A stretch of DNA of 9,760 bases, taken from NCBI GenBank assembly GCA_020053565.1, contig JAGVMY010000040.1:1-9760 (forward strand), read 5' to 3'. The position numbers were made by a program, and so were the translations under genes. Under the pieces are notes generated by a model that made no database searches, had not been told where the DNA came from, and saw nothing but the letters and a program-made list of their open reading frames with translations. Of the stretch, positions 1 through 6,728 are shown piece by piece (the first letter of the stretch is position 1; each line of letters begins with the position of its first letter). Source of the DNA: Thermodesulfovibrionales bacterium. GTDB taxonomy: Bacteria; Nitrospirota; Thermodesulfovibrionia; Thermodesulfovibrionales; SM23-35.

Positions 1-323
1 ATAAGGATTACATGCAGGGTCTGGCGAGCGAAGCTCTATGCGGGTAGCCTTTTCCTTGCCCGGTTTATAAAGAGGAACCCTCACAAGAGTTGACCTGTTT
101 CTCCTTGCCCAGCAGATATACACAGGTGCTTCAAAGCCAGGGACAAGCCTCTTGTATGAATTCACCCACTGATTTAACACAAGGGTCATCTCCTTTACAT
201 GCGTAAGTAGACCTGCAATATATTTCTTGGCAAGATCTGATAAATAATATTTATCTTTTGGGTCAAAAAAGGCATTTTTATCACCCTTAAAAAGAGATTG
301 GTGTGTATGCATACCACTTCCAT
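1..323. repeat. Left copy of a glnA direct repeat (pairs with 4078-4400)
   Basis: The sequence 1-323 aligns without gaps to 4078-4400, with about 40 differences counted by hand (about 88% identity). Both copies are glnA coding sequence on the minus strand, so this is a direct repeat about 4.08 kb apart. The repeat probably continues to the left of the window, because the other copy carries about 300 bp more of glnA. Confidence 0.93.
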
Positions 324-1053
324 TCTGGCCGAATATGGGTTTTGGCATAAAGGTAGCATAGACATTATATTGTTTTGCTACTTCCTTCACAATTATTCTG
401 TGAGTCATCACTATATCTGCCATTGTCAGGGCATCTTTGTATCTTAAATCTATCTCGTGCTGGGAATGGGCCACCTCGTGATGCGAATATTCTACCTCTA
501 TTCCCAGAGTTTCAAGAGCGAGAATGGTATCACGCCGCAGGTCTTCAGCAGCATCCATGGGATAATCAAAATAACCACCTTTATCAAGGGTCTCTGTATT
601 TTTATCAGATTTAAAATAGAAATATTCAAGTTCCGGGCCTATATAAAAAGTAAACCCTTTCTTTTTTGCCTTCTCAAGATTCACCTTAAGGATATATCTC
701 GGATCTCCCTTATAAGGAGAGCCATCCGGCTCATAGATGTCGCAGAACATTCTCGCAACTGCCCTCTCCTTAGGCCTCCAGGGAAGAACTGCAAACGTGG
801 TAGGGTCTGGCCTTGCGATCATGTCACTCTCATCAATTCTTGCAAAGCCCTTGATAGATGAGCCATCAAAGCCCATTCCTTCATCAAATGCAACTTTAAG
901 TTCATCAATTGGTATCGCAAAACTTTTGAGCTGGCCATGAATATCGGCAAACCACAGCCTTACAAATCTCACATCGTGTTTCTTTACTAAATCCATAACG
1001 TCTTTTTTGTCTCTTGGTTTTTTAAAATCTTTTTTCGCTTTTAATTTTGGCAT
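1..1053 (-). CDS. glnA: Glutamine synthetase, class I (alpha type), 3' end beyond window
   Basis: ATP-dependent condensation of glutamate and ammonia to glutamine, the entry point of nitrogen assimilation; the family acts as a cytosolic dodecamer. The window holds 351 residues from ATG 1053, preceded by a GGAGGG ribosome site (1059-1064). Seen: the N-terminal beta-grasp segment (about 20-105), the ExE metal-ligand motif PELE (E141, E143), a second metal cluster HHEVAHSQHE (E193, E200), the NGSGMHTH loop (N244-H251), the arginine-rich RRNRS segment and the RIELRSPDP motif. Compared with the second copy in this window, about 100 residues are missing at the left edge, giving roughly 451 in total, normal for GSI. 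The local motifs (SPDP, SCNPY-like) look like the alpha type that is not adenylylated, but the diagnostic C-terminal part is off the edge. It lies 86 bp downstream of an amidotransferase gene in the same direction, so co-transcription is likely. Confidence 0.96.
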   Translation of the reverse strand, partial: MPKLKAKKDFKKPRDKKDVMDLVKKHDVRFVRLWFADIHGQLKSFAIPIDELKVAFDEGMGFDGSSIKGFARIDESDMIARPDPTTFAVLPWRPKERAVARMFCDIYEPDGSPYKGDPRYILKVNLEKAKKKGFTFYIGPELEYFYFKSDKNTETLDKGGYFDYPMDAAEDLRRDTILALETLGIEVEYSHHEVAHSQHEIDLRYKDALTMADIVMTHRIIVKEVAKQYNVYATFMPKPIFGQNGSGMHTHQSLFKGDKNAFFDPKDKYYLSDLAKKYIAGLLTHVKEMTLVLNQWVNSYKRLVPGFEAPVYICWARRNRSTLVRVPLYKPGKEKATRIELRSPDPACNPY

Positions 1054-1121
1054 GTTAACCCTCCGATCTTAATTTTTAAATCTTTATTTTATAAATCTAC
1101 ACCGTTACTTAATTCGATATA

Positions 1122-1132
1122 ATAGACTCTAT
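1122..1132. repeat. 11-bp palindrome between amidotransferase and glnA
   Basis: ATAGACTCTAT is a perfect inverted repeat (5-bp arms, 1-bp centre) just after the amidotransferase stop codon, in the 86-bp gap before glnA. No T-run follows on the minus strand, so it is not a convincing terminator. An ACCGTTAC element at 1101-1108 in the same gap resembles the palindrome at 1861-1873. Confidence 0.35.
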
Positions 1133-1139
1133 CACAATA

Positions 1140-1835
1140 CTACTTCTTTCTGAAAAATGCATTATAAAAATTTGTTGCCCTTCCTGTGTATTCTTCATAT
1201 ATCCTCTCTGTTTCTTTCATAATCAGAGGCATCTCTGAGCTGTCCTTGAACCATTCAAAAAGCATATTTTTTGTGACCTCTATATGAAACTGAAATCCAT
1301 ATACATTATCCTTGTATCTGAATGCCTGATGTTTGTAGAGCTCAGACTTTGCTAACAATGCCGCCCCGATCGGAAGGTCAAAGGCATCACCATGCCACTG
1401 GAAGACTCCAAATTTCCTCCAGAAATCTCCTACCTGTGGATGAATTGCAAGTTTCCTCATGAGGGGGTCTTTTAACCCATCTCTTGTGAGTTCTATACTC
1501 CTCCACCCTATTTCCTCCTCAGGACCACGAAAAACCTCTGCACCAAGGCAATACGCAATAATCTGTGCACCAAGACATACACCAAGCACCCTCAAATCCC
1601 GGTTTATAGCCTCTCTGATTATGCGTGATCCAATCATAAGATAGGGGTATTTATCCATCTCGTATACACTCATGGGACCACCCATAACCACAAGGGTATC
1701 AACTCCTTCTAACGGAGAAGGTATCTCTCCTGTACTCAGTTCTAAGATACTGAACAGTATATTTTCCCTCTTCAGAAAATCCTCTATTGTCCCGGGACCT
1801 TCTGTGATTATATTCTTGATTATCAAGACAGACAA
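1140..1835 (-). CDS. Class I glutamine amidotransferase (GMP-synthase-like GATase domain protein)
   Basis: A 231-residue stand-alone class I (triad) glutaminase domain, as in the GuaA-like amidotransferase family; it probably hydrolyses glutamine and passes ammonia to an unknown acceptor. Seen: the N-terminal Rossmann-type start VLIIKN, the oxyanion-region VVMGGPMSVYE (about 49-59), the nucleophile elbow GVCLGAQ with Cys87, the QWHGD segment (146-150), and the catalytic FQFHIEV with His184 and Glu186. All triad residues are present. The start is TTG at 1835: the preceding in-frame stop TAA lies six codons upstream, no in-frame ATG precedes the conserved VLIIKN strand, and an AAAGGA site is about 11 nt upstream. 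There is no synthetase domain, so it is not GuaA itself. Its place directly before glnA suggests a role tied to glutamine supply, but the substrate cannot be told from sequence. Confidence 0.9.
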   Translation of the reverse strand: MSVLIIKNIITEGPGTIEDFLKRENILFSILELSTGEIPSPLEGVDTLVVMGGPMSVYEMDKYPYLMIGSRIIREAINRDLRVLGVCLGAQIIAYCLGAEVFRGPEEEIGWRSIELTRDGLKDPLMRKLAIHPQVGDFWRKFGVFQWHGDAFDLPIGAALLAKSELYKHQAFRYKDNVYGFQFHIEVTKNMLFEWFKDSSEMPLIMKETERIYEEYTGRATNFYNAFFRKK

Positions 1836-1860
1836 TTTGTTATAGTTCCTTTAGTCGGCA

Positions 1861-1891
1861 TACGGTTACCGTATTATAATACTCAAACGGT
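1861..1891. promoter_or_regulatory. Palindromic operator-like site with TATAAT between divergent genes
   Basis: TACGGTTACCGTA (1861-1873) is a perfect 13-bp inverted repeat with 6-bp arms. A third ACGGT half-site lies at 1887-1891. Between them, ATTATAAT gives a TATAAT hexamer on the plus strand (1875-1880) and on the minus strand (1873-1878). No good -35 hexamer is visible at 16-18 bp on either strand. The position, about 30 bp upstream of the amidotransferase TTG, suits an operator for that gene and glnA. The regulator is unknown. Confidence 0.4.
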
Positions 1892-1936
1892 AGACTTCAG
1901 TAAATGTTTTTATAAAGATCAGCCCTTTCTTTTTGC

Positions 1937-1962
1937 CAATTTTTATCTGTCAATTTTTATCT
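1937..1962. repeat. Tandem 12-bp direct repeat upstream of the CBS gene
   Basis: CAATTTTTATCT occurs exactly at 1937-1948 and again at 1951-1962, a period of 14 bp, 57 bp upstream of the CBS gene start. It may be a regulator-binding repeat or chance in AT-rich DNA. A TTGACT at 1962-1967 follows, but I find no matching -10. Confidence 0.35.
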
Positions 1963-2018
1963 TGACTAAAGTGTCATAGTAAAGCAAACTTATCTTATTA
2001 AAGAAGGGAGATGGAAAT

Positions 2019-2450
2019 ATGCCGAAGGCTAAAGACGTTATGAAAAAACCAGCAATTACCATTAAGGGCATTGCCACAGTGTACGAGGCAGTCAAGATAA
2101 TGGTAGAGACTGGCGTGCGAGGCCTTATTGTAGAGAAACGTAATGAGAACGATGCCTATGGAATGATAGCAATACGAGACATCATTCATAGAGTTATCGG
2201 AAAGGGTCTTGACCCGAAAAAAGTCAAAGTAAATCAAATCATGTCGAAGCCTGTCGTGTCTGTCAGTCCTGATATGGATATTGAGTATGTTGCTCGTTTG
2301 CTTGCGAACTTGAACTTTGCCCGTGTTGCTGTTATTGGAGATAAAGATCAACTTCTTGGCGTCATTTCGATGATGGACATCTTAAAAGCGGTATCACAAG
2401 AAAACTTTCGGAACTTCGCCGGGTTCTTGAAAGACTCGATTGTCTCCTAA
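2019..2450 (+). CDS. Two-CBS-domain protein
   Basis: A 143-residue cytosolic protein made almost entirely of a CBS pair (Bateman module), which in known families binds adenine nucleotides and reports energy state. CBS1 covers about residues 3-60, starting AKDVMKKPAITI and ending GMIAIRDIIHRVI. CBS2 covers about 71-127, starting VNQIMSKPVVSV and ending LLGVISMMDILKAV. There is no enzymatic, DNA-binding or membrane domain. The start ATG 2019 follows a clear GAAGGGAG ribosome site (2003-2010). It is divergent from the amidotransferase-glnA pair, with a 183-bp shared gap, and convergent with the potassium channel gene. Its partner is unknown; the proximity to nitrogen and ion-channel genes is only suggestive. 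Confidence 0.93.
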   Translation: MPKAKDVMKKPAITIKGIATVYEAVKIMVETGVRGLIVEKRNENDAYGMIAIRDIIHRVIGKGLDPKKVKVNQIMSKPVVSVSPDMDIEYVARLLANLNFARVAVIGDKDQLLGVISMMDILKAVSQENFRNFAGFLKDSIVS

Positions 2451-2613
2451 CCCTTTATTGGTTTACAGCCAAGGGATAGCTAACAGCTGTTCCATTCATT
2501 TTTAACCGTATATTCAAGATGGGTGGTATTGGTTGCCTTAAAAGAGATAATAATAAAGACTGGTCCTTGCAGTGGATGATACTACCTGAGTTATTACCTT
2601 AACGATATTACTA

Positions 2614-3615
2614 CTATTTTTCAGCCATCGCCATATCTTCCAGCATTTTCAGTTTTACTGTCTCACCAATGGCTATTAAAGTATCACCGACCTTTACCAT
2701 ACTGCGAAATGTAGGATTGAATTTCATTTCACCAGTTGTTCTCTTAATAGCTACGATTATTACCCCTAATTCTCTTCCAAAACCACACTCATCTAATGTG
2801 AGTCCTACAAGTTTGGAACCCTCCTGAATGGCTATTTCTTCCATCTGGAGATCGATGTTACCACTCTTTGTGGCAAATTCGATAAAATCTACAACGGTAG
2901 GCTTTAATAAGGTATGTGCTATTCTTAGTCCGCCAATATGATAGGGCGATACAACCCTGTCAGCACCTGCCCTGAGCAGTTTCTGTTCAGAACCTTCCTC
3001 CCCTGCCCTTGCCACTATTAAAAGATCCGGATTCATTCCTCTTGCACTTAATACGACATAAAGATTCTCAGCATCGGTAGGCAGAACTGATACCAGCCCC
3101 CTTGCCTTTTCAATGCCCACCTTTTTCAATACTTCATCCTTTGTTGCATTCCCTTCGAAAATAAGAACATCCTCTTCTTCCTTTAATATGTCTGGATTTC
3201 TTTCAATTGCAATAAATCTTATAGCTTTACTTTTTAGTTCCCTGCATATTATCCTTCCCATCCTGCCATAACCACAAATAATATAGTGGTCTTTTAGTTC
3301 TTTGATCTTCTTTTCCAATCTCTTCCTCCCAAATACTTCTACTAATTCTCCTTCTAAAATAACTTTTGCACCAATACCGAGTGTATAGAGCACTGTACCC
3401 ACTCCGCCTATTATAAGGATAATGGTAAACCATATTCCACTGGGAGAAAGATCCCTGATTTCCCGATATCCCACAGTGGTGAGCGTTATCACCGTCATAT
3501 AGATGGAATCAAGGAAATTCCATCCTTCTATAGTCATATAACCTAACGTTCCAAAAGCGATAACAAGAACTATCAAACTTACTGAGAATATCAGTTTTTT
3601 CCTGAGCTTTTCCAA
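2614..3615 (-). CDS. Two-TM potassium channel with RCK (TrkA-N/TrkA-C) domains
   Basis: A 333-residue MthK/GsuK-like channel subunit that would tetramerise in the inner membrane and be gated by ligand binding to cytosolic RCK domains. Seen in order: TM1 (about 9-28), pore helix and filter TLTTVGYRE (44-52), TM2 (about 61-84), TrkA-N Rossmann domain with GYGRMG (G115, G117, G120) and an acidic residue at the second strand end (E138), and TrkA-C (about 255-328). The filter reads TVGYRE where the canonical sequence is TVGYGD, so the last Gly and Asp are replaced. The start is TTG at 3615: an in-frame TAA lies three codons upstream, the next Met (27) is inside TM1, and an AAGGGAG site is 11 nt upstream. 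It is convergent with the CBS gene. Confidence 0.93.
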   Translation of the reverse strand: MEKLRKKLIFSVSLIVLVIAFGTLGYMTIEGWNFLDSIYMTVITLTTVGYREIRDLSPSGIWFTIILIIGGVGTVLYTLGIGAKVILEGELVEVFGRKRLEKKIKELKDHYIICGYGRMGRIICRELKSKAIRFIAIERNPDILKEEEDVLIFEGNATKDEVLKKVGIEKARGLVSVLPTDAENLYVVLSARGMNPDLLIVARAGEEGSEQKLLRAGADRVVSPYHIGGLRIAHTLLKPTVVDFIEFATKSGNIDLQMEEIAIQEGSKLVGLTLDECGFGRELGVIIVAIKRTTGEMKFNPTFRSMVKVGDTLIAIGETVKLKMLEDMAMAEK

Positions 3616-3667
3616 TGAGCTTTAATCTCCCTTGAATTTCTCTAAAAACCAACCCTTATAACTTCTG

Positions 3668-3699
3668 CCTATTATATAAGAGATTTAATAGGTTTTTAA
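3668..3699 (-). promoter_or_regulatory. Putative promoter and operator of the channel gene
   Basis: On the minus strand, TTAAAA (3694-3699) and TATAAT (3671-3676) are separated by 17 bp, predicting a start about 50 nt before the channel TTG. The -10 is embedded in an inverted repeat, CCTATTA (3668-3674) and TAATAGG (3686-3692) with an 11-bp gap, which could be an operator that blocks RNA polymerase. Confidence 0.45.
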
Positions 3700-3741
3700 A
3701 CTTATTCATGGACAAAGTTTGCAAAAAAAGTGAGGAGAGTC

Positions 3742-3772
3742 TTTTGCCCCTCCCGATAAGGGAGGGGCAAAA
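3742..3772 (-). terminator. Strong hairpin just after the truncated glnA stop codon
   Basis: TTTTGCCCCTCCC (3742-3754) pairs perfectly with GGGAGGGGCAAAA (3760-3772), a 13-bp GC-rich stem with a 5-nt loop, beginning 2 bp beyond the stop codon of the truncated glnA. It looks like the original glnA terminator. In the minus-strand transcript the immediate downstream bases are not a U-run; a run of seven U comes about 12 nt later (3722-3728), so an intrinsic terminator is likely but atypical. Confidence 0.6.
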
Positions 3773-3774
3773 TA

Positions 3775-4400
3775 TTAAAGAACTGTCAGATAGTGCTCTA
3801 ATTCATAGGGATGAATCCTTATCCGGTAGTCATCCCATTCCACCTTCTTGCTGGCTATAAATTGTTCAAAGATATGATCACCAAGGGTTTCCCTCAATAG
3901 TTCACTTTTTCCAGCATACTCAATCGCTTTTACAAGACTTCCTGGAAGCTGGTCTATGCCCATCTGAATCCTTTCAGCCTCTGAAAGGTGATAGACATCT
4001 ATCTCTGTTGGCTCAGAAAGCTTGTAACTCATCTCAATGCCTTTAAGCCCTGCGTTAAGCATGCAGGCAAAGGCAAGATAAGGATTACAGGAAGGGTCTG
4101 GCGAGCGAAGCTCTATTCGTGTAGCCTTCTCCTTGCCTGGCTTATAAAGGGGAACCCTCACAAGGGTAGACCTATTCCTCCTCGCCCAGCAGATATACAC
4201 AGGTGCTTCATAGCCAGGGACAAGCCTCTTATAAGAGTTTACCCACTGGTTCATGACGAGGGTAATCTCTTTGATATGGGTAAGAAGGCCTGCAATATAT
4301 TTCTTGGCTGTATCTGATAGATAATATTTGTCCTTCGGGTCAAAAAAGGCATTTTTGTCACCCTTAAAAAGAGATTGGTGGGTATGCATATCACTTCCAT
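3775..4400 (-). pseudogene. glnA: 5'-truncated second glutamine synthetase gene (C-terminal 204 residues)
   Basis: Encodes only the last 204 residues of a class I glutamine synthetase, from MHTHQSLF (equivalent to residue 248 of the glnA at 1-1053) to a normal C-terminus ending ELEHYLTVL. It lacks the beta-grasp domain and the ExE and HEVAHSQHE metal ligands, so it cannot be a working synthetase alone. Homology to glnA stops sharply at 4400; upstream an in-frame TAA follows within nine codons. In the compared 323 bp about 40 bases differ but only about 7 residues do, including Gly to Asp in the NGSG loop. That excess of silent changes says the copy was under selection as a full gene for most of its history and was truncated later. 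ATG 4389 has a GGAAG four bases upstream, so a 204-residue protein could still be made. No insertion sequence is visible at the break. Confidence 0.88.
4078..4400. repeat. Right copy of a glnA direct repeat (pairs with 1-323)
   Basis: Gap-free match to 1-323 at about 88% identity, ending at the truncation point after CACTTCCAT. The repeats share orientation and flank the channel, CBS, amidotransferase and the 5' part of glnA, so recombination between them could delete or amplify about 4.1 kb. Confidence 0.93.
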
Positions 4401-4689
4401 AAACTTCTATAACTTATACGCACTGAACAGACTCTGCAATCCCTATCTTTAAAAATCAATAAAACCCATGACATTGTAAGTAATTTCAGGCAGATATGAT
4501 AAACTATTGAAAGAAACATATAAATAGTGTGCTATCTCATAAATAACTTTACTACTTTATCATTCCGAACTTGTTTCTGAATCTTAGAGATGTAGAAAGC
4601 AAGAGACCCTGAATCAAGTCCATGGTGACAAAAAAGAATTGTTAGGGACAGAACAATAGTTACAAAACAAGTTATCTATAGCTCATGAA
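4401..4689. other. Intergenic spacer between truncated glnA and GGDEF gene
   Basis: 289 bp of AT-rich DNA with no supported gene on either strand, and no visible transposase remnant or terminal inverted repeat. A weak promoter-like TTGAAA lies near 4507, but no convincing -10 is at the right distance. I see no clear ribosome site before the gene at 4690. Confidence 0.6.
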
Positions 4690-6198
4690 ATGAAAGATAA
4701 GAATAAGACAAAAGTTCACCTTATGAAAGAACTGGAGGATTTACGCAGGCAAATAATTGAACTGAAAGAGTCAGAAATCAGGCATAAGCAGGCAGAGGAA
4801 GTGTTGCAAACAGGTGAGGAGAAATATCGCAGCCTGTTCGAGGGTTCAAGAGATGCAATCTATGTTACTTCTCGTGAAGGAAAATTCATTGACGCCAATC
4901 AGGCTACATTTGAACTTTTTGGTTATACCCGGGATGAGATGATAGGGATGAATGTTATCGAGACATATGTGAATCCTGCAGATCGGGTTAGATTTCAACT
5001 CGCAATAGAGCAAAAGGGCTATGTGAGAGACTACGAGGTGAAGTTTCGTAAGAAGAACGGGACTGAGATGGACTGTCTTCTCACCGCAGCGTTACGGCTC
5101 GCTGATGACGGAAATATTCTTGGATACCAGGGTATTATCAGAGATGTCACTGAGCGCAAAAAAATTGAGAAGGCGCTCTCCTGGGAAGTAGAAGCAAATA
5201 CTGCTGTTGCTGATTTATCTCATGCACTTCTGTCACCTACTTCTGTTGAAGATATCTCTTCCCTTATACTGGATAACGCAAAACATCTTACAGACAGTGA
5301 ATTCGGTTTTGTTGGTTATATTGACCCGCAAACAGGATATCTCATCTCTCCCACCATGACCAAAGACATCTGGGACAAATGCCAGGTGAAGGATAAAGAC
5401 ATTGTTTTTAAAAAATTCAGAGGTTTATTCGGATGGGTAATAAACAACAAAAAATCTGTTCTTACCAATACTCCAGCAAATGACGCCAGGTCATCTGGAA
5501 CCCCCAAAGGCCACATGCCTATCCAGCGTTTTCTTTCAGCACCAGCACTTATTGGCAAAACTCTGGTCGGGCAGGTTGCGATAGCCAACCCTCCCCACGA
5601 CTATACTGAGAGAGACCTTGTACTCATTGAACGTCTCGCTGCACTCTATGCGATTGCTGTCCAGCGAGAGCGGGCTGAAGAAACCATCAGACAGATGGCA
5701 TATCACGATTCCCTGACCGGTCTTCCCAACCGACTGCTCTTCAATGACCGCTTTACCTTAGCGCTGGCTCAGGCCAAACGAAACAAGCAAAAATTGTCAG
5801 TGATGATACTCGACCTGGATAAATTTAAAGAAGTAAATGATTCGCTTGGACACAATATAGGAGACCAGTTGTTAAAAGGTGTAGGCCAAAGACTATCTGG
5901 CCTTTTACGCAGAACTGATACAGTTGCCCGTATGGGTGGTGATGAATTCATCGTTTTACTGTCAACAATCAAACATGAGAACGATTCAATTGAAATTGCT
6001 CAAAAAATTATGCACGCTTTTCAAGAGCCCTTTGATATTGATGATCATAAAATCCGCAACACGACCAGCATCGGGATTGCCATTTATCCCAGAGATGGTG
6101 AAGATGTTGATACCTTGATGAAAGATGCAGACATCGCCATGTATCGTGCGAAAGAACAGGGTCGGAATAAATACTGCTGCTATACCCCCTTGTTGTAA
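4690..6198 (+). CDS. PAS-GAF-GGDEF diguanylate cyclase
   Basis: A 502-residue soluble sensor that should make cyclic di-GMP from two GTP in response to signals at its N-terminal domains. Seen in order: a charged coiled coil (about 1-42, NKTK...LMKELEDLRRQI), a PAS domain with PAC end (about 44-157, ending GIIRDVTERKK), a GAF domain (about 172-327), a short linker and a GGDEF domain (about 335-500). The active site is an intact GGDEF (416-420); the DxxxFKxxND segment (D377 to D384) and the DxDxAMYRAK motif (D479 on) are present. An RxxD inhibitory site (R407-D410) lies five residues before GGDEF, so product feedback is likely. No EAL domain and no membrane segment. The start ATG 4690 is in good register with the coiled coil, but no ribosome site is evident. 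Confidence 0.95.
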   Translation: MKDKNKTKVHLMKELEDLRRQIIELKESEIRHKQAEEVLQTGEEKYRSLFEGSRDAIYVTSREGKFIDANQATFELFGYTRDEMIGMNVIETYVNPADRVRFQLAIEQKGYVRDYEVKFRKKNGTEMDCLLTAALRLADDGNILGYQGIIRDVTERKKIEKALSWEVEANTAVADLSHALLSPTSVEDISSLILDNAKHLTDSEFGFVGYIDPQTGYLISPTMTKDIWDKCQVKDKDIVFKKFRGLFGWVINNKKSVLTNTPANDARSSGTPKGHMPIQRFLSAPALIGKTLVGQVAIANPPHDYTERDLVLIERLAALYAIAVQRERAEETIRQMAYHDSLTGLPNRLLFNDRFTLALAQAKRNKQKLSVMILDLDKFKEVNDSLGHNIGDQLLKGVGQRLSGLLRRTDTVARMGGDEFIVLLSTIKHENDSIEIAQKIMHAFQEPFDIDDHKIRNTTSIGIAIYPRDGEDVDTLMKDADIAMYRAKEQGRNKYCCYTPLL

Positions 6199-6394
6199 GG
6201 GTAAAGTCTTGGGTTAATTAACAGGAATTATTTTAAATTCTTCTATCGCAAAGGAGAATATACTCACCATTTTCCACCATGATAATCACCTTAAATTTAT
6301 TTCTCACGAGATGGGTATTAAGACAGTAGACTTTCTTTAATTTTTAAGGATCATTTCCAAAAAAGTTGGTAAGATCATGAGGATTCAAGATCAT
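6199..6394. other. Spacer between GGDEF gene and toxin-antitoxin operon
   Basis: About 196 bp with no supported gene or clear terminator. GATCAT appears three times (near 6349, 6373 and 6389), the last two within an exact AAGATCAT direct repeat (6371-6378 and 6387-6394) just upstream of the antitoxin promoter. Confidence 0.5.
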
Positions 6395-6436
6395 TTGACA
6401 TATAGTACTTAATTTAGTACCATATTTAATACCATA
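6395..6436 (+). promoter_or_regulatory. Toxin-antitoxin promoter overlapped by three tandem 12-bp repeats
   Basis: A perfect -35 TTGACA (6395-6400) is followed 17 bp later by TACCAT (6418-6423, 4 of 6 to consensus). Three in-phase 12-bp units cover the -10 region: 6401-6412, 6413-6424 and 6425-6436. The last two differ at one base; TAGTAC/TAATAC recurs at 6403, 6415 and 6427. GTAC is also the centre of the TGTACA core known for YefM operators, so these are probably the binding sites for autorepression by the antitoxin or the complex. Confidence 0.6.
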
Positions 6437-6452
6437 CAAAATGGAGGTAAAT

Positions 6453-6728
6453 ATGAAGTTAACCGAAGATATCAAGCCAATAACCTACATGAAGACCCAT
6501 TCTGCCAAGTTGATAAAAAAGATAAAAGAGGACAAGCGTCCTGTTGTAATTACTCAAAATGGAGAGGCAAAAGCGGTACTATTGGACATTGACAGCTATG
6601 AAAGACAAAAGGAAGCCCTTCTACTCCTTAAGATAATCGCACAAGGTGAAGGGGAGATCAAGGCCGGAAAAGTTATCGAACAGGACAAGTTCTTTTTAAG
6701 GTTAGAAAAAAAACTTGGGCTTAAATGA
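6453..6728 (+). CDS. Phd/YefM-family antitoxin
   Basis: A 91-residue type II antitoxin: the N-terminal Phd/YefM fold (about 1-55) binds DNA and dimerises, and the C-terminal tail (about 56-91) should wrap and neutralise the toxin. Seen: MKLTEDIKPITYMKTHSAKLI and the hallmark RPVVITQNGEAKAVLLDIDSYE (29-50). I chose ATG 6453 over the in-frame ATG 6441 because GGAGG (6443-6447) sits five bases upstream of 6453, and the earlier ATG overlaps this ribosome site and has none of its own. The stop overlaps the toxin start as ATGA, a translationally coupled arrangement. Confidence 0.93.
   Translation: MKLTEDIKPITYMKTHSAKLIKKIKEDKRPVVITQNGEAKAVLLDIDSYERQKEALLLLKIIAQGEGEIKAGKVIEQDKFFLRLEKKLGLK

Noticed and set aside
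375..940. Plus-strand open frames of 67 to 134 codons
   Set aside because: They are antisense to glnA, whose catalytic motifs are unmistakable on the minus strand, and have no ribosome sites or protein-like character.
1998..2351. 117-codon minus-strand open frame
   Set aside because: Antisense to the CBS gene, which has a clear ribosome site and two recognisable domains.
2451..2613. Bidirectional terminator between the convergent CBS and channel genes
   Set aside because: Only weak pairings (for example AACAGCTGTT near 2482) without an adjacent T-run.
3988..4317. 109-codon plus-strand open frame
   Set aside because: Antisense to the truncated glnA; its openness follows from the coding bias of the other strand.
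4401..4689. Possible insertion-sequence scar at the glnA break
   Set aside because: No transposase fragment, terminal inverted repeat or target-site duplication could be seen.
6291..6344. 17-codon ORF in the spacer before the antitoxin
   Set aside because: No ribosome site at a suitable distance and no recognisable sequence; chance in AT-rich DNA.
6441..6452. Earlier in-frame ATG for the antitoxin
   Set aside because: It overlaps the GGAGG that serves ATG 6453 and adds four residues not typical of the family.
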